From: CALZJC01 sp963781065
GTDB lineage: Bacteria > Acidobacteriota > Thermoanaerobaculia > Multivoradales > JAHEKO01
NCBI GenBank assembly: GCA_963781065.1
Contig: CAWAET010000005.1
Span: 186,001-250,000 of the forward strand
Direction of reading: 5' to 3'
Length of the DNA stretch: 64,000 bases
In this document: piece after piece, positions 1 through 7,957 of the stretch
Layout: every line of letters starts with the position of its first letter
Position numbering within the stretch: position 1 is the first letter of the stretch
The notes under the pieces: generated by a model
What the model was told of the DNA's origin: nothing
Seen by the model: only the letters and a program-made list of their open reading frames with translations
Databases searched by the model: none
Translations under genes and position numbers: made by a program

Positions 1-747
1 GGCGTCGACGGAGCGCTCGAGGTCGACATCGCCGTCGATCCTCTCGAGGGCACCAACCTGTGCGCCACCGGCGCGGCCGGCGCCATCGCCGTGCTCGCCG
101 CCGCCGAGCGCGGCGGCCTGCTGCACGCCCCGGACGTCTACATGGACAAGATCGTCGTCGGCCCGACGGCCCGCGGCGCGGTCCACATCGACGCCCCGGT
201 GGCCGAGAACCTGCGCAACATCGCCAACGCCTTCGACCGCGACATCGACGATCTCACCATCGTCGTGCTCGACCGCGAGCGCCACCGGCAGCTGATCGCC
301 GACATTCGCGCCGCCGGCGCCCGCATCCGCCTGATCGGCGACGGCGACCTGTCGGCCGGCATCGCCGCCGCGGTCCGCGGCACCGGCATCCACGCGGTCA
401 TGGGCATCGGCGGAGCGCCCGAGGGGGTCATCACCGCCGCCGCGATGCGCTGCCTGGGCGGCGAGATCCAGGCCCGGCTGACGGCGATCGGCGACGACCA
501 GGAGGCCCGCGTCAAGGCGCTCGGCATCACCGACCTCGACCGCATCTACTCCACCGCCGAGCTCGCCCCGGGCGAGCAGATCCTGTTCAGCGCCACCGGC
601 GTCACCGACGGCCGGCTGCTGCGCGGCGTGCGCTTCTTCGGCCGCGGCCACCGCACCCAGACGCTGATCATGTCTTCGAGCCGCAACCTGATTCGCTTCG
701 TCGACTCGATCCACCGCGAAGACCCGGCAACGCCGGTCTTCTTCTAG
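1..747 (+). CDS. glpX: Class II fructose-1,6-bisphosphatase (GlpX), 5' truncated by window edge
   Basis: Removes the C1 phosphate of fructose-1,6-bisphosphate in gluconeogenesis (cytosol, Mg2+/Mn2+ dependent). The frame is open from base 1. It carries the family metal/substrate motif DPLEGTN near the start, then TGAAGAIAVLA, MDKIVVGP, GIGGAPEGVITAAAMRCLGG and LIMSSSRN, all in the order expected for GlpX. About 248 codons are present; full-length GlpX proteins are about 320-340 residues, so roughly the first 80 lie outside the window. The stop is TAG at 745-747. The DUF4388 gene starts 22 bp downstream on the same strand and could be cotranscribed. Confidence 0.93.
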   Translation, partial: GVDGALEVDIAVDPLEGTNLCATGAAGAIAVLAAAERGGLLHAPDVYMDKIVVGPTARGAVHIDAPVAENLRNIANAFDRDIDDLTIVVLDRERHRQLIADIRAAGARIRLIGDGDLSAGIAAAVRGTGIHAVMGIGGAPEGVITAAAMRCLGGEIQARLTAIGDDQEARVKALGITDLDRIYSTAELAPGEQILFSATGVTDGRLLRGVRFFGRGHRTQTLIMSSSRNLIRFVDSIHREDPATPVFF

Positions 748-768
748 CAGCCCGCGAACGCCCGGAGC

Positions 769-1929
769 GTGGGAATCACCGGCAATCTCAAGACGATGGA
801 GCTCTCCGAGCTCCTGCAGTGGCTGTCGCAGTCACGCAAGACCGGCACCCTGGTGATCGACAACGGCAACGTCGAGAAACGGATCTTCTTCCAGGAGGGC
901 AAGGTGATCTCGGCGGCGGCCAGCGACCCCAAGGAGTACCTGGGCCACTTCCTGGTCAGCCACGGCTTCATCGACGAGGCGGTCCTGGCCCAGGCGATGG
1001 ACATGCAGAAAGAGACCCGGATGCTGCTGGGCAAGATCCTGGTCACCATCGGCGCCATCTCCGAGGCCGATCTCGAGAAGATGCTGCGGCTCAAGGCCGA
1101 AGAGGGCATCTACGAGCTGTTCACCTGGCCGGAGGGCGACTTCGAGTTTCTCGACGGCAATCTGCCCGAGTACACGATGGTGCCGCTGTCGATCGACATC
1201 CCCGGCATCGTCATGGAGGGCACCCGCCGGCTGGACGAGTGGAAGGCGATGCGCGAACGGATCTCTTCACCCCTCTGCGTGCCGGTGCAGGTGGCGCAGT
1301 GGACGCTCAAGGAGGGCGCCGCGGGCGAGGCCAAGATCCTGGCCCAGGTGGACGACGACCGGACCATCCAGGAGATCGCCCTGCAGACCCACTCCAGCGA
1401 GTTCTTCGTCTGTCGGGTGCTTTTCGACCAGCTGCGCCAGCGGCGCCTCAAGGTGGTGCGCCCGCGCAGCGAGGGCTCGCTCAGCGGCCCCAGCCCGGAG
1501 ACGGTCAACTCCGAGGCGCTGATGGCCACCGCCCAGCGCTACATCGAGGACGGCGAGCTCGAGCTCGCCCTGCGCCATCTCAAGGCCGCCCGCAGCGTCG
1601 CGCCCGACAACCAGACGGTGCGGCTGGCGGTCGACCGGGCCGAAGGCATCATCCGCGAGCGCATCGAGGCGGCCGGGGTGGTGCTCGGCTCCGTGCCGCG
1701 GCTGACCGAGAAGGCGACCGACATCGACTCCGTCGACATCGGCCCGCAGGAGGCCTTCATCCTGTCGCGGCTCAACGGCCTCTACGATCTGCAGACCCTG
1801 CTCAAGATCAGCCCGATGCGGCCGCTCGAGTCGCAGGTCGTCTTCTGGAAGCTGCTGCGGACCGGCTACATCGAGCTCGACGTCGGCGACGAGCCCGGCG
1901 ACGCCGAGCCGGACCAGCCGGCGGGCTGA
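769..1929 (+). CDS. DUF4388 domain protein with TPR-like helical segment
   Basis: 386 residues from a GTG start. Residues 1-100 are a typical DUF4388 domain (GNLKTMELSELLQWL, TGTLVIDNG, RIFFQEGKVISAAAS), a fold common in delta-proteobacterial and Acidobacteria-like signalling proteins, often linked to gliding, chemosensory or PatA-like regulators. Residues 70-130 hold a helical stretch (LGKILVTIGAISEADLEKML) like the N-terminal domain of type II/IV pilus ATPases. Residues about 245-300 resemble TPR (RYIEDGELELALRHLKAARSVAPDN). There is no signal peptide, so it is probably cytosolic. The exact role is unknown; a regulatory or scaffolding job is inferred from the domain only. Confidence 0.85.
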   Translation: MGITGNLKTMELSELLQWLSQSRKTGTLVIDNGNVEKRIFFQEGKVISAAASDPKEYLGHFLVSHGFIDEAVLAQAMDMQKETRMLLGKILVTIGAISEADLEKMLRLKAEEGIYELFTWPEGDFEFLDGNLPEYTMVPLSIDIPGIVMEGTRRLDEWKAMRERISSPLCVPVQVAQWTLKEGAAGEAKILAQVDDDRTIQEIALQTHSSEFFVCRVLFDQLRQRRLKVVRPRSEGSLSGPSPETVNSEALMATAQRYIEDGELELALRHLKAARSVAPDNQTVRLAVDRAEGIIRERIEAAGVVLGSVPRLTEKATDIDSVDIGPQEAFILSRLNGLYDLQTLLKISPMRPLESQVVFWKLLRTGYIELDVGDEPGDAEPDQPAG

Positions 1930-1955
1930 GCGCGCCCGATCCGAGCCTCGCCCAC

Positions 1956-2000
1956 ACTGGGCGACCACTGACCGGGCGACCACCGACCGGGCGACACGGC
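1956..2000. repeat. 15-bp tandem repeat, three copies
   Basis: Units of the form accgggcgaccaccg run at 1956-1970, 1971-1985 and, partly, 1986-2000. They lie between the convergent DUF4388 and glycosylase genes. No stem or T-tract typical of a terminator is present. Confidence 0.55.
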
Positions 2001-2026
2001 CGCGAGCCCGGGCCGACCGGGCGCCC

Positions 2027-2674
2027 TCACCAGGGCCGTGGGCGCGAGACCTCCCGGTTGCCGTGCTCGGCGAACCGCAGCGGCCAGGCCGCCGCCTCGC
2101 CGGCGTAGTCGATGCCGACGCGGGGGCCGGCGGCGATCCGCTCCGGGGCGAGCGGCTCGCCCCGGGTCACGGTGAGCTCGCCGCGCAGCAGCGAGATGCC
2201 GTCGTGGCGGCGGTCCACCGCCAGCGCTTGGCACAGCTTGCCCGGACCGCCGGCCAGGTCGCCGGGCCTCGGGCGGCGCTCGAGGCCGCGGTTGCTCCGC
2301 ATCCTTGGCTCACCGGTTACCGCTTCGGCGGCCCGCAGCAGCACCGCGGAGCCGACGCCGCGCTCGCCGGTGACCACGTTGAGGCAGTGGTGCAGGCCGT
2401 AGATCAGGTAGACGTAGGCGTGGCCGCCGGCGAGATAGAGGCTCTCGTTGCGCGCCGTGCGGCGGCCGCCCCAGGCGTGACTGGCGCGGTCGGGGGCGCC
2501 CAGGTAGGCCTCGGTCTCGATCAAGCGGACGACGAGCCGTTCGGCGGGGGACCGCTCGCCGGGCCGCTCGTCGCCGCCGATCCGCCGCACCAGGTAGCGG
2601 CCCAGCAGGTCGCGGGCGACTTCGTCGGCCGGGCGGCGGTAGAAGGAGCGAGGCAGGGGGCGGAAGCGGCTCAT
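2027..2674 (-). CDS. mpg: 3-methyladenine/alkyladenine DNA glycosylase (AAG/MPG family)
   Basis: Base-excision repair enzyme that flips out and removes 3-methyladenine, hypoxanthine and similar lesions. 215 residues, the normal bacterial size. The motif RLIETEAYLGAPDRASHAW carries the Glu (IETEAY) that activates water in the human enzyme. Other family landmarks are RTARNESLY, GHAYVYLIYGLHHCLNVVT and GPGKLCQAL. The start is taken at MSRFRPLPRS because the family begins just before the FYxRPxxxVARDLLG motif; an earlier in-frame Met would add only low-complexity residues read from the neighbouring repeats. A second, unrelated 3-methyladenine glycosylase (Tag) occurs near 37 kb. Confidence 0.92.
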   Translation of the reverse strand: MSRFRPLPRSFYRRPADEVARDLLGRYLVRRIGGDERPGERSPAERLVVRLIETEAYLGAPDRASHAWGGRRTARNESLYLAGGHAYVYLIYGLHHCLNVVTGERGVGSAVLLRAAEAVTGEPRMRSNRGLERRPRPGDLAGGPGKLCQALAVDRRHDGISLLRGELTVTRGEPLAPERIAAGPRVGIDYAGEAAAWPLRFAEHGNREVSRPRPW

Positions 2675-2810
2675 GGGCGCGGACACCAGAGTGTAGACGC
2701 TGGCGGCGTAGGCCGAGATCGGTTGCCCGCGCGGCCGGCCGGCTCGGGAGCCGGGGCATCGACGAGCCGCAGGAGACGGCGCGGGGCAGGGTGCCCGCGG
2801 GCCCGGCCGG

Positions 2811-2915
2811 CTTGGAGCGGCCCGGTACCGCTTCGGGCCGGCCGGCTTGGAGCGGCCCGGTACCGCTTCGGGCCGGCCGGCTTGGAGCCGTGGGGCCTGG
2901 CCCTTGGGCGGGGAG
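2811..2915. repeat. 35-bp tandem repeat
   Basis: The unit begins cttggagcggcccggtaccg and recurs at 2811, 2846 and, diverging after the first 8 bases, 2881. The same word opens each 410-bp unit (2846, 3256, 3666). It contains the palindrome ggccggcc. It lies upstream of the mpg start and has no coding signal. Confidence 0.8.
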
Positions 2916-3000
2916 CTGATCCTGCGCGCGCCGCTTTCGCTGCGTGCTCGGACACTCCCCGCCTGACGGGCCGGCCCCACGGCTCCCGGCCGGCCTCCAG
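2881..3000 (+). repeat. Dispersed repeat element, copy A
   Basis: About 120 bp bounded by imperfect inverted ends (cttggagccgtgg ... cacggctcccggccggcctcc) with an inner cggggagctgatcctgcgcg block and a gctcggacactccccg block. Copy B is at 3291-3410, and a clearly related copy lies inverted at 34317-34433, inside the Bat operon. No transposase is seen. A MITE- or REP-like palindromic element is the likeliest class. Confidence 0.7.
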
Positions 3001-3064
3001 TCGTGGTGTCGCAGCCGGCTTCCGGTCGTGGTGTCGCAGCCGGCCTCCGGTCGTGGTGTCGCGG
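2990..3064. repeat. 25-bp tandem triplet (also at 3400-3474)
   Basis: Three consecutive 25-mers of the form ccggcctccggtcgtggtgt plus cgcag at 2990-3014, 3015-3039 and 3040-3064. The second 410-bp unit repeats them at 3400-3474. A related tandem word, ggtcgtgttgc, occurs at 26596-26637. Confidence 0.8.
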
Positions 3065-3290
3065 CCGGCCTTCGGGGGTGCCCCGCGGCGCGGCGTGGGT
3101 AGCGGAAAGCCGCTGGGATGTCCCGGAGTGGCGACTAAAGCGCAGGCGCCGCCGCGAGCGGCCACCGCGTCCGAGCCTCCGAGGCGGCCGGCCGTGACCC
3201 CGGGGCCCCAGCCAAGAAAAGCCGAGCCATCGCCACGTAGGGAGCAGCCCAGCGGCTTGGAGCGACCCAGTACCGCTTCAGGCCGGCCGG

Positions 3291-3410
3291 CTTGGAGCCG
3301 TGGGGCCTGGCCCTTGGGCGGGGAGCTGATCCTGCGCGCGCCGCTTTCGCTGCGTGCTCGGACACTCCCCGCCTGACGGGCCGGCCCCACGGCTCCCGGC
3401 CGGCCTCCAG
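3291..3410 (+). repeat. Dispersed repeat element, copy B
   Basis: Same element as 2881-3000, displaced by exactly 410 bp and practically identical. It was produced by the tandem duplication rather than by a second insertion. Confidence 0.7.
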
Positions 3411-3762
3411 TCGTGGTGTCGCAGCCGGCTTCCGGTCGTGGTGTCGCAGCCGGCCTCCGGTCGTGGTGTCGCGGCCGGCCTTCGGGGGTGCCCCGCGGCG
3501 CGGCGTGGGTAGCGGAAAGCCGCTGGGATGTCCCGGAGTGGCGACTAAAGCGCAGGCGCCGCCGCGAGCGGCCACCGCGTCCGAGCCTCCGAGGCGGCCG
3601 ACCGTGACCCCGGGGCCCCAGCCAAGAAAAGCCGAGCCATCGCCACGTAGGGAGCAGCCCAGCGGCTTGGAGCGGCCCGCCGACGATGCGGGTCGAGCGG
3701 CCGGAGCTGCCGGGGCGCGGCCGCCCGGCCGCCTTGAGGCCGAAGGCATATAAGCTTCCTGC

Positions 3763-4467
3763 ATGCCGGCCCCGGAACTGCCGCCGCTGTTCGCCGAGTT
3801 GCCAGAGGAACTTGCGGGCCTCTACGATCCCGCGGCCCCGTGGGCGCTGCTCGGCGAGCCGCTCGAGGCGGTGCTCGAGGCTTTGCCGTCTTCGGCCATC
3901 GACGGCCGGCTGGACCCGGGCGCCCACCTGCTGGGCGACCGGATCGTCATCGCCGCCGGCGCCCGCGTGCACGCCGGCGCGGTGGTCGAGGGGCCGGTGT
4001 TCGTCGGGCCGGGCGCCCAGATCCTGCCGGGGACCTACATCCGAGGCGGCGTCTGGCTGGGCGCGGGCGCCCGGGTGGGCGCCGGCACCGAGGTCAAGCA
4101 CGCCATCTTTCTGCCCGGCGCCCGGGCGCCGCACCTCAACTATGTCGGCGACTCGATCCTCGGGGCCGGAGTCAACCTGGGGGCCGGCACCATCCTGGCC
4201 AACTTTCGCCACGACGGCGGCAACGTCGAGATCCCGGTCGCGGGCGGGCGGCTCGGGACCGGCCGACGCAAGCTGGGGGCGGTGCTGGGCGACGGGGTCA
4301 AAACCGGCTGCAACGCGGTGCTCCACCCCGGGGTGGTGGTGGGCCGCGGGACCCGCATCTATCCCGGGGTGCAGCTGCGCACGGGCGTCTACCCCGCCGA
4401 GAGCATCGTCAAGCTGCGGCAGGAGCTCGAGATCGTCGAGCGCCGGGGCTCCAGCAGCCCGGGCTGA
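3763..4467 (+). CDS. Left-handed beta-helix (hexapeptide repeat) protein, GlmU C-terminal-like
   Basis: 234 residues. Residues about 45-215 consist of hexapeptide turns (IVIAAGARVHAGAVVEGPVF, GVWLGAGARVGAGTEV). The stretch HLNYVGDSILGAGVNLGAGT followed by ILANFRHD matches the acetyl-CoA-binding region of the GlmU acetyltransferase domain. There is no N-terminal uridylyltransferase, so it is a stand-alone helix protein, about half the size of GlmU. Similar proteins occur next to sugar-nucleotide enzymes, and an N-acetyltransferase acting on a sugar phosphate is the best guess. The start ATG follows the repeat field; no strong ribosome site is visible (cataagcttcctgcATG region). It is cytosolic by lack of a signal. 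Confidence 0.8.
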   Translation: MPAPELPPLFAELPEELAGLYDPAAPWALLGEPLEAVLEALPSSAIDGRLDPGAHLLGDRIVIAAGARVHAGAVVEGPVFVGPGAQILPGTYIRGGVWLGAGARVGAGTEVKHAIFLPGARAPHLNYVGDSILGAGVNLGAGTILANFRHDGGNVEIPVAGGRLGTGRRKLGAVLGDGVKTGCNAVLHPGVVVGRGTRIYPGVQLRTGVYPAESIVKLRQELEIVERRGSSSPG

Positions 4468-4644
4468 CGGAGCACCGCTATCCAGGGCCTACGGGCTTCC
4501 GCCGTCTCGGCCGCGGGGGACGCTTGCGGTAGCCTAGGAGACATCAATGAGCCAGCTTGACCCCTCATCGGCCCTCCACCGTGTCGGCGAGAGGTTCGGG
4601 CCAGGAATCACCGGCCCCGACGGCCGATCCAGCAGGAGAGAGAG

Positions 4645-5466
4645 ATGAAGACCAAGACTTTCGCGATGTTCCTGTTCGCCCCCGCACTGGCTCTGGCGCC
4701 AGCCCTGGCCGGGGTGGTCTACGAAATCGAGGTCAAGGACCACGAGCAGTCGCCGCCCAAGACCGAGAGCATCGAGGCGGCGGTCGAAGGCCGCCATCTG
4801 AAGATGGGCATCGCCTCGCAAGGCAAGGGCGCGCAGGGCGAGATGATCTTCCGCGGCGACCGCCGCGAAATGGTGGTGGTCGACCACGAAAACGAGAGCT
4901 ACACGGTCATCGACGAGGCGGCGATGGCGGCGATTGCCGGTCAGGTCAGTAGCGCAATGAGCCAGATGCAGGAGGCGCTCAAGAACGTGCCGGCGGACAA
5001 GCGGGAAATGATCGAGAAGATGATGAAGGAGAAGATGCCGCAACAGGCGCCCCAGAGGCCCACCAGCGAGCTCAAGAGGACCGGCGATAAGGGCACCCAG
5101 GCCGGCTACCCCTGCGTCAAGTACGAGGTCCTGCGCGACGGCCGCAAGGTGCGCGAGCTGTGGGTGACCGACTGGTCGAACATCGAGGGCGGCAAAGAGG
5201 TTGTCGGCGCTTTCGAGGACATGGCGGATTTCTTCAGGGAGTTGATGGACTCCATCCCCGACTTCGGCCAGGGCGGTGACATGGGCGATCCGGCCTTCGA
5301 GCACATGCGGGAGATCGGCGGCTTCCCGGTGATCACCCGCGAGTTCGGCGACGATGGACAGCTGGAGGACGAGTCGACCCTCAGGTCCGCCACACGGCGA
5401 GACCTCGACCCGGACGCTTTCGAGCCGCCCTCGGGCTACAAGCGGCGCTCGATGGGGCCTCAGTAG
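4645..5466 (+). CDS. Secreted DUF4412-like protein
   Basis: 273 residues with a clear signal peptide (MKTKTFAMFLFAPALALAPA, cleavage after LALAPALA). The mature part starts VVYEIEVKDHE and contains the DUF4412-type pattern: a body that records a matrix or ion-bound state (GEMIFRGDRREMVVVDHENE), a Met/Lys-rich helix (MIEKMMKEKMP) and the C-terminal AGYPCVKYEVLRDGRKVREL region. A good ribosome site (aggagagagag) directly precedes the ATG. Periplasmic or surface location is inferred; function is unknown for the family. Confidence 0.8.
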   Translation: MKTKTFAMFLFAPALALAPALAGVVYEIEVKDHEQSPPKTESIEAAVEGRHLKMGIASQGKGAQGEMIFRGDRREMVVVDHENESYTVIDEAAMAAIAGQVSSAMSQMQEALKNVPADKREMIEKMMKEKMPQQAPQRPTSELKRTGDKGTQAGYPCVKYEVLRDGRKVRELWVTDWSNIEGGKEVVGAFEDMADFFRELMDSIPDFGQGGDMGDPAFEHMREIGGFPVITREFGDDGQLEDESTLRSATRRDLDPDAFEPPSGYKRRSMGPQ

Positions 5467-5515
5467 GCCGCGGCGCGGTTGGCTCGGGGCGCCGCCACCG
5501 ACGGCACAGGCCGCG

Positions 5516-6946
5516 CTATCCGGCGTCGATCAGCACCCTCAGGATCCGGTCTTGCGCCCGCTTGGCGCGCCAGCGCTCGGCGGCGCCGTTCATCAGGATC
5601 GAGAAGGCGTAGAGCCGGCCCGAGGCGGCCTTGGCGTAGCCCGAGAGGGTCGAGACGCCGTTGAGGCCGCCGGTCTTGGCGACGACGTTGCCGCGGTAGA
5701 GCGGCTCGGCGAGGCGCCTCTCCCAGGAGGTCTCGGGCTCGCCGCTGTGCGACATCGAGCGGCTGAGCTCGCGCCCCAGCGGCCGACGGTGCAGATAGCT
5801 CAGCAGCCAGGTCAGCTGGCGCGGCGACATCCGGTTGCCGCGGCTCATGCCCGAGCCGTCGGCCAGCTGATAGCCGCCGCGCGGGATGCCGATGCCGTCC
5901 AGGTACTCGGCCAGCACCTCGAGACCGGCCTGCCAGCTGCCCTCGCCGCACAGCTCGGCGCCGAGGGTCTTGAGCAGGCTCTCGGCGTAGAAGTTCTGGC
6001 TGCGCTTGAGCGTCACCTCGATCGTGGTCAGCAGGTCGGTGCGGTGCTCCGCCACCCGCCGCCAGGCGCCCGCCGGCAGCTCGGCGATGGGGCGCATCTC
6101 GCCGCTCACCGCCACCCCCTCCTCGGCCAGCGCCTCGCGCAGCGCGGCGCCGAAGTAGGCCAGCGGATCGGCCACCGCGATCCAGGATTCGACCGGCGCC
6201 GCGCGGCGCAGCATCGCGCCGTCCACCCGTAGCTGGTTCGAGCCGTCGACCCGGTTGATCGCCACCCGGTGGCGGCGACGGGAGGTGGTCGTGCCGGCGC
6301 GGTTGTCGAAGCTGAACAGCGGCAGGTCGGGCACCGTCTCGACCCGGGCCGGCCGCCCCGGCGCCGGTCCCGGCGCCACCCGCACCAGCACCGCGTTGTC
6401 GCTGAACGACAGCGCCTCGACCGGCGCCTCGTACCAGCGATCCAGCTGGTCACGCGGCCAGTCGGGGTGTACCCGCGGCGGTTCGAACCGGCCGTACACC
6501 AGATAGACGTCGCCCTCGACCCGGTGGATGCCGCGTCGACGCAGCTCCGCCGCCCAGAGGCGGAAGATCGCCAGCGGATCGCCGTCGTAGAAGCGGCCGG
6601 AGAGGTTGGGATCGCCGCCGCCGACCACCGCCAGCTCGCCCCGCAACCAGCCGCCGGCCACCGGGCCGCGCGCCAGCACCGGGGTGCGGAACTGGTAGCC
6701 CGGCCCCAGCAGCTCGAGCGCCGCCGCCGCGGTCACCAGCTTGGTGTTCGAGGCCAGGATGCGCGGCGTGTCGGCGGCGCGCGCGAAGACCGTGGCGCCG
6801 CGCTCCAGATCGACCACGTGCACCCCGGTCGCCGGCGCCAGCCGCACCGCGGAGGCGACCGCCGAGGCCAGCTCGGCCTCCAACTCCCCCGCCCCCGCCG
6901 GCCCAACCACGGCCAGGCAGGCCAGCAACCAGAGCACGGGTCTCAT
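5516..6946 (-). CDS. dacB: D-alanyl-D-alanine carboxypeptidase/endopeptidase (PBP4 family, peptidase S13)
   Basis: Periplasmic low-molecular-mass penicillin-binding protein that trims and cleaves peptidoglycan cross-links. 476 residues, as usual for S13 enzymes. A signal peptide covers about residues 1-20 (LWLLACLAVVGPAGAG). All three active-site motifs are visible: SNTK (S66-K69) in ASNTKLVTAAAALELLG, the SxN-type SRGN in DGSGMSRGN, and KTG in VVAKTGGLNGVSTLSGY. It converges with the DUF4412 gene (49 bp apart); no obvious terminator hairpin lies between them. Confidence 0.95.
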   Translation of the reverse strand: MRPVLWLLACLAVVGPAGAGELEAELASAVASAVRLAPATGVHVVDLERGATVFARAADTPRILASNTKLVTAAAALELLGPGYQFRTPVLARGPVAGGWLRGELAVVGGGDPNLSGRFYDGDPLAIFRLWAAELRRRGIHRVEGDVYLVYGRFEPPRVHPDWPRDQLDRWYEAPVEALSFSDNAVLVRVAPGPAPGRPARVETVPDLPLFSFDNRAGTTTSRRRHRVAINRVDGSNQLRVDGAMLRRAAPVESWIAVADPLAYFGAALREALAEEGVAVSGEMRPIAELPAGAWRRVAEHRTDLLTTIEVTLKRSQNFYAESLLKTLGAELCGEGSWQAGLEVLAEYLDGIGIPRGGYQLADGSGMSRGNRMSPRQLTWLLSYLHRRPLGRELSRSMSHSGEPETSWERRLAEPLYRGNVVAKTGGLNGVSTLSGYAKAASGRLYAFSILMNGAAERWRAKRAQDRILRVLIDAG

Positions 6947-7021
6947 CCGCGAAGACCGCCGAGGGAAAACGAGTGTTCCGGCTGGCAGCCTTGCTGCTCA
7001 GGCCAGCGAGGGATTCGCCTT

Positions 7022-7957
7022 CTAGGGTTTGCTTTCCTTGAGGAACCGGAAAAGCTCGCCATCGGTCGACAGGAGGATCGAGGTCTGCGAGCTGGCCGTC
7101 TTCTCGAGCGTTTCCATCGACTTGAGGAACTCGTAGAAATCGCGGCTGTCGGCCGAGCGGTTGTAGGCGGCGGCGTAGATCGCGGTCGCCTCGGCGTCGG
7201 CATCGCCCTTGATCTCCTCGGCGGTCTTGAAGGCCTCGGACTCGATCTGGTTGAGGTCGCGCTCGCGCTCGCCACGGATCCGCGCCGCTTCGCCTTCGCC
7301 CTCCGAGCGGAAGCGGTCGGCGATCCGGCGGCGCTCGGCGATCATCCGGTCGTAGACCTTCTCCTGCACTTCTTCGACGTAGTTGATGCGCTTGAACTGA
7401 AGATCGAGGATCTCGATGCCGAGGTCCGAAGTGCGCCCCTGAGCGGCGGCGAGGATCTCCTGGCGGATCGCCTCGCGGCCGACCTTGATCGGGTCCAGCT
7501 GGTCGGCGCCCTCGGACAGCGACTCGTCGCGCACCGGCTCCCGGTTGGTGGTCCGCACCAGCTCGACGAGCTCGTGGTTGGCGATGGCGTTGCGGGTCTC
7601 GCCGTCGAGGATGTCGTCGAGCCGGCTCTGGGCGCCGCGCTCGTTCTGCAGGCGCTGGAAGAAGAGCAGCGGATCGGTGATCCGCCAGCGGGCGTAGGTG
7701 TCGACCCAGATGAACCGCTTGTCCTTGGTGGGCAGCTGATTGGCCTTGCCGTCCCACTCCAGGAATCGCCTGTCGAAGCGGTGGACCTTGCGGATCAACG
7801 GGATCTTGAAGTGCAGGCCCGGCTCGGTCACCGGCTTGCCCACCGGCTTGCCGAACTGGGTGAGGATCGCCTGCTCGGTCTCGAACACCACATAGGCGGC
7901 GCCGGAGATCGCCACGAGCAGACCTACAACCACAACCGCTAGCAGCGCGCGTCCCAT
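7022..7957 (-). CDS. hflC: HflC, membrane-anchored SPFH protein
   Basis: With HflK it forms the large periplasmic cage around FtsH that modulates membrane-protein degradation. 311 residues with one N-terminal membrane segment (LLAVVVVGLLVAISGAAYVV), then the SPFH core (ETEQAILTQFGKPV, GLHFKIPLIRKVHRFDRR, TKDKRFIWVDTYARWRI) and a long Glu/Arg/Ala coiled coil (AERRRIADRFRSEGEGEAAR), ending in the typical ILLSTDGELFRFLK. Its ATG shares one base with the hflK stop (TGATG), so translation is coupled. Confidence 0.96.
   Translation of the reverse strand: MGRALLAVVVVGLLVAISGAAYVVFETEQAILTQFGKPVGKPVTEPGLHFKIPLIRKVHRFDRRFLEWDGKANQLPTKDKRFIWVDTYARWRITDPLLFFQRLQNERGAQSRLDDILDGETRNAIANHELVELVRTTNREPVRDESLSEGADQLDPIKVGREAIRQEILAAAQGRTSDLGIEILDLQFKRINYVEEVQEKVYDRMIAERRRIADRFRSEGEGEAARIRGERERDLNQIESEAFKTAEEIKGDADAEATAIYAAAYNRSADSRDFYEFLKSMETLEKTASSQTSILLSTDGELFRFLKESKP

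Larger units (their letters stand above)
2846..3679. repeat. 410-bp tandem duplication in a non-coding repeat field
   Basis: Unit 1 is 2846-3255 and unit 2 is 3256-3665, followed by the first 14 bases of a third (3666-3679). The copies differ at only a few positions (for example 2855, 2859, 2870 and 3191 against 3601), so the duplication is recent or homogenised. Each unit contains the about 120-bp dispersed element and a 25-bp triplet repeat. Although all frames are long and open because of GC content, no recognisable protein is encoded. The stretch 2675-3762 between the divergent mpg and hexapeptide-repeat genes holds nothing else I can identify. Confidence 0.9.

Noticed and set aside
2063..3376. 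Long open frames across the repeat field, on both strands
   Set aside because: Built of Arg/Pro/Gly repeats, overlapping the mpg gene antisense, no family resemblance; a result of high GC and tandem repeats.
2846..3679. Possible CRISPR array
   Set aside because: Repeats are contiguous, of several lengths and without unique spacers of even size; no cas genes nearby.
6475..6500. ggttcgaaccgg as a tRNA T-arm
   Set aside because: Lies inside the dacB coding frame and no acceptor, D or anticodon arms surround it. No tRNA or rRNA was found in the window.
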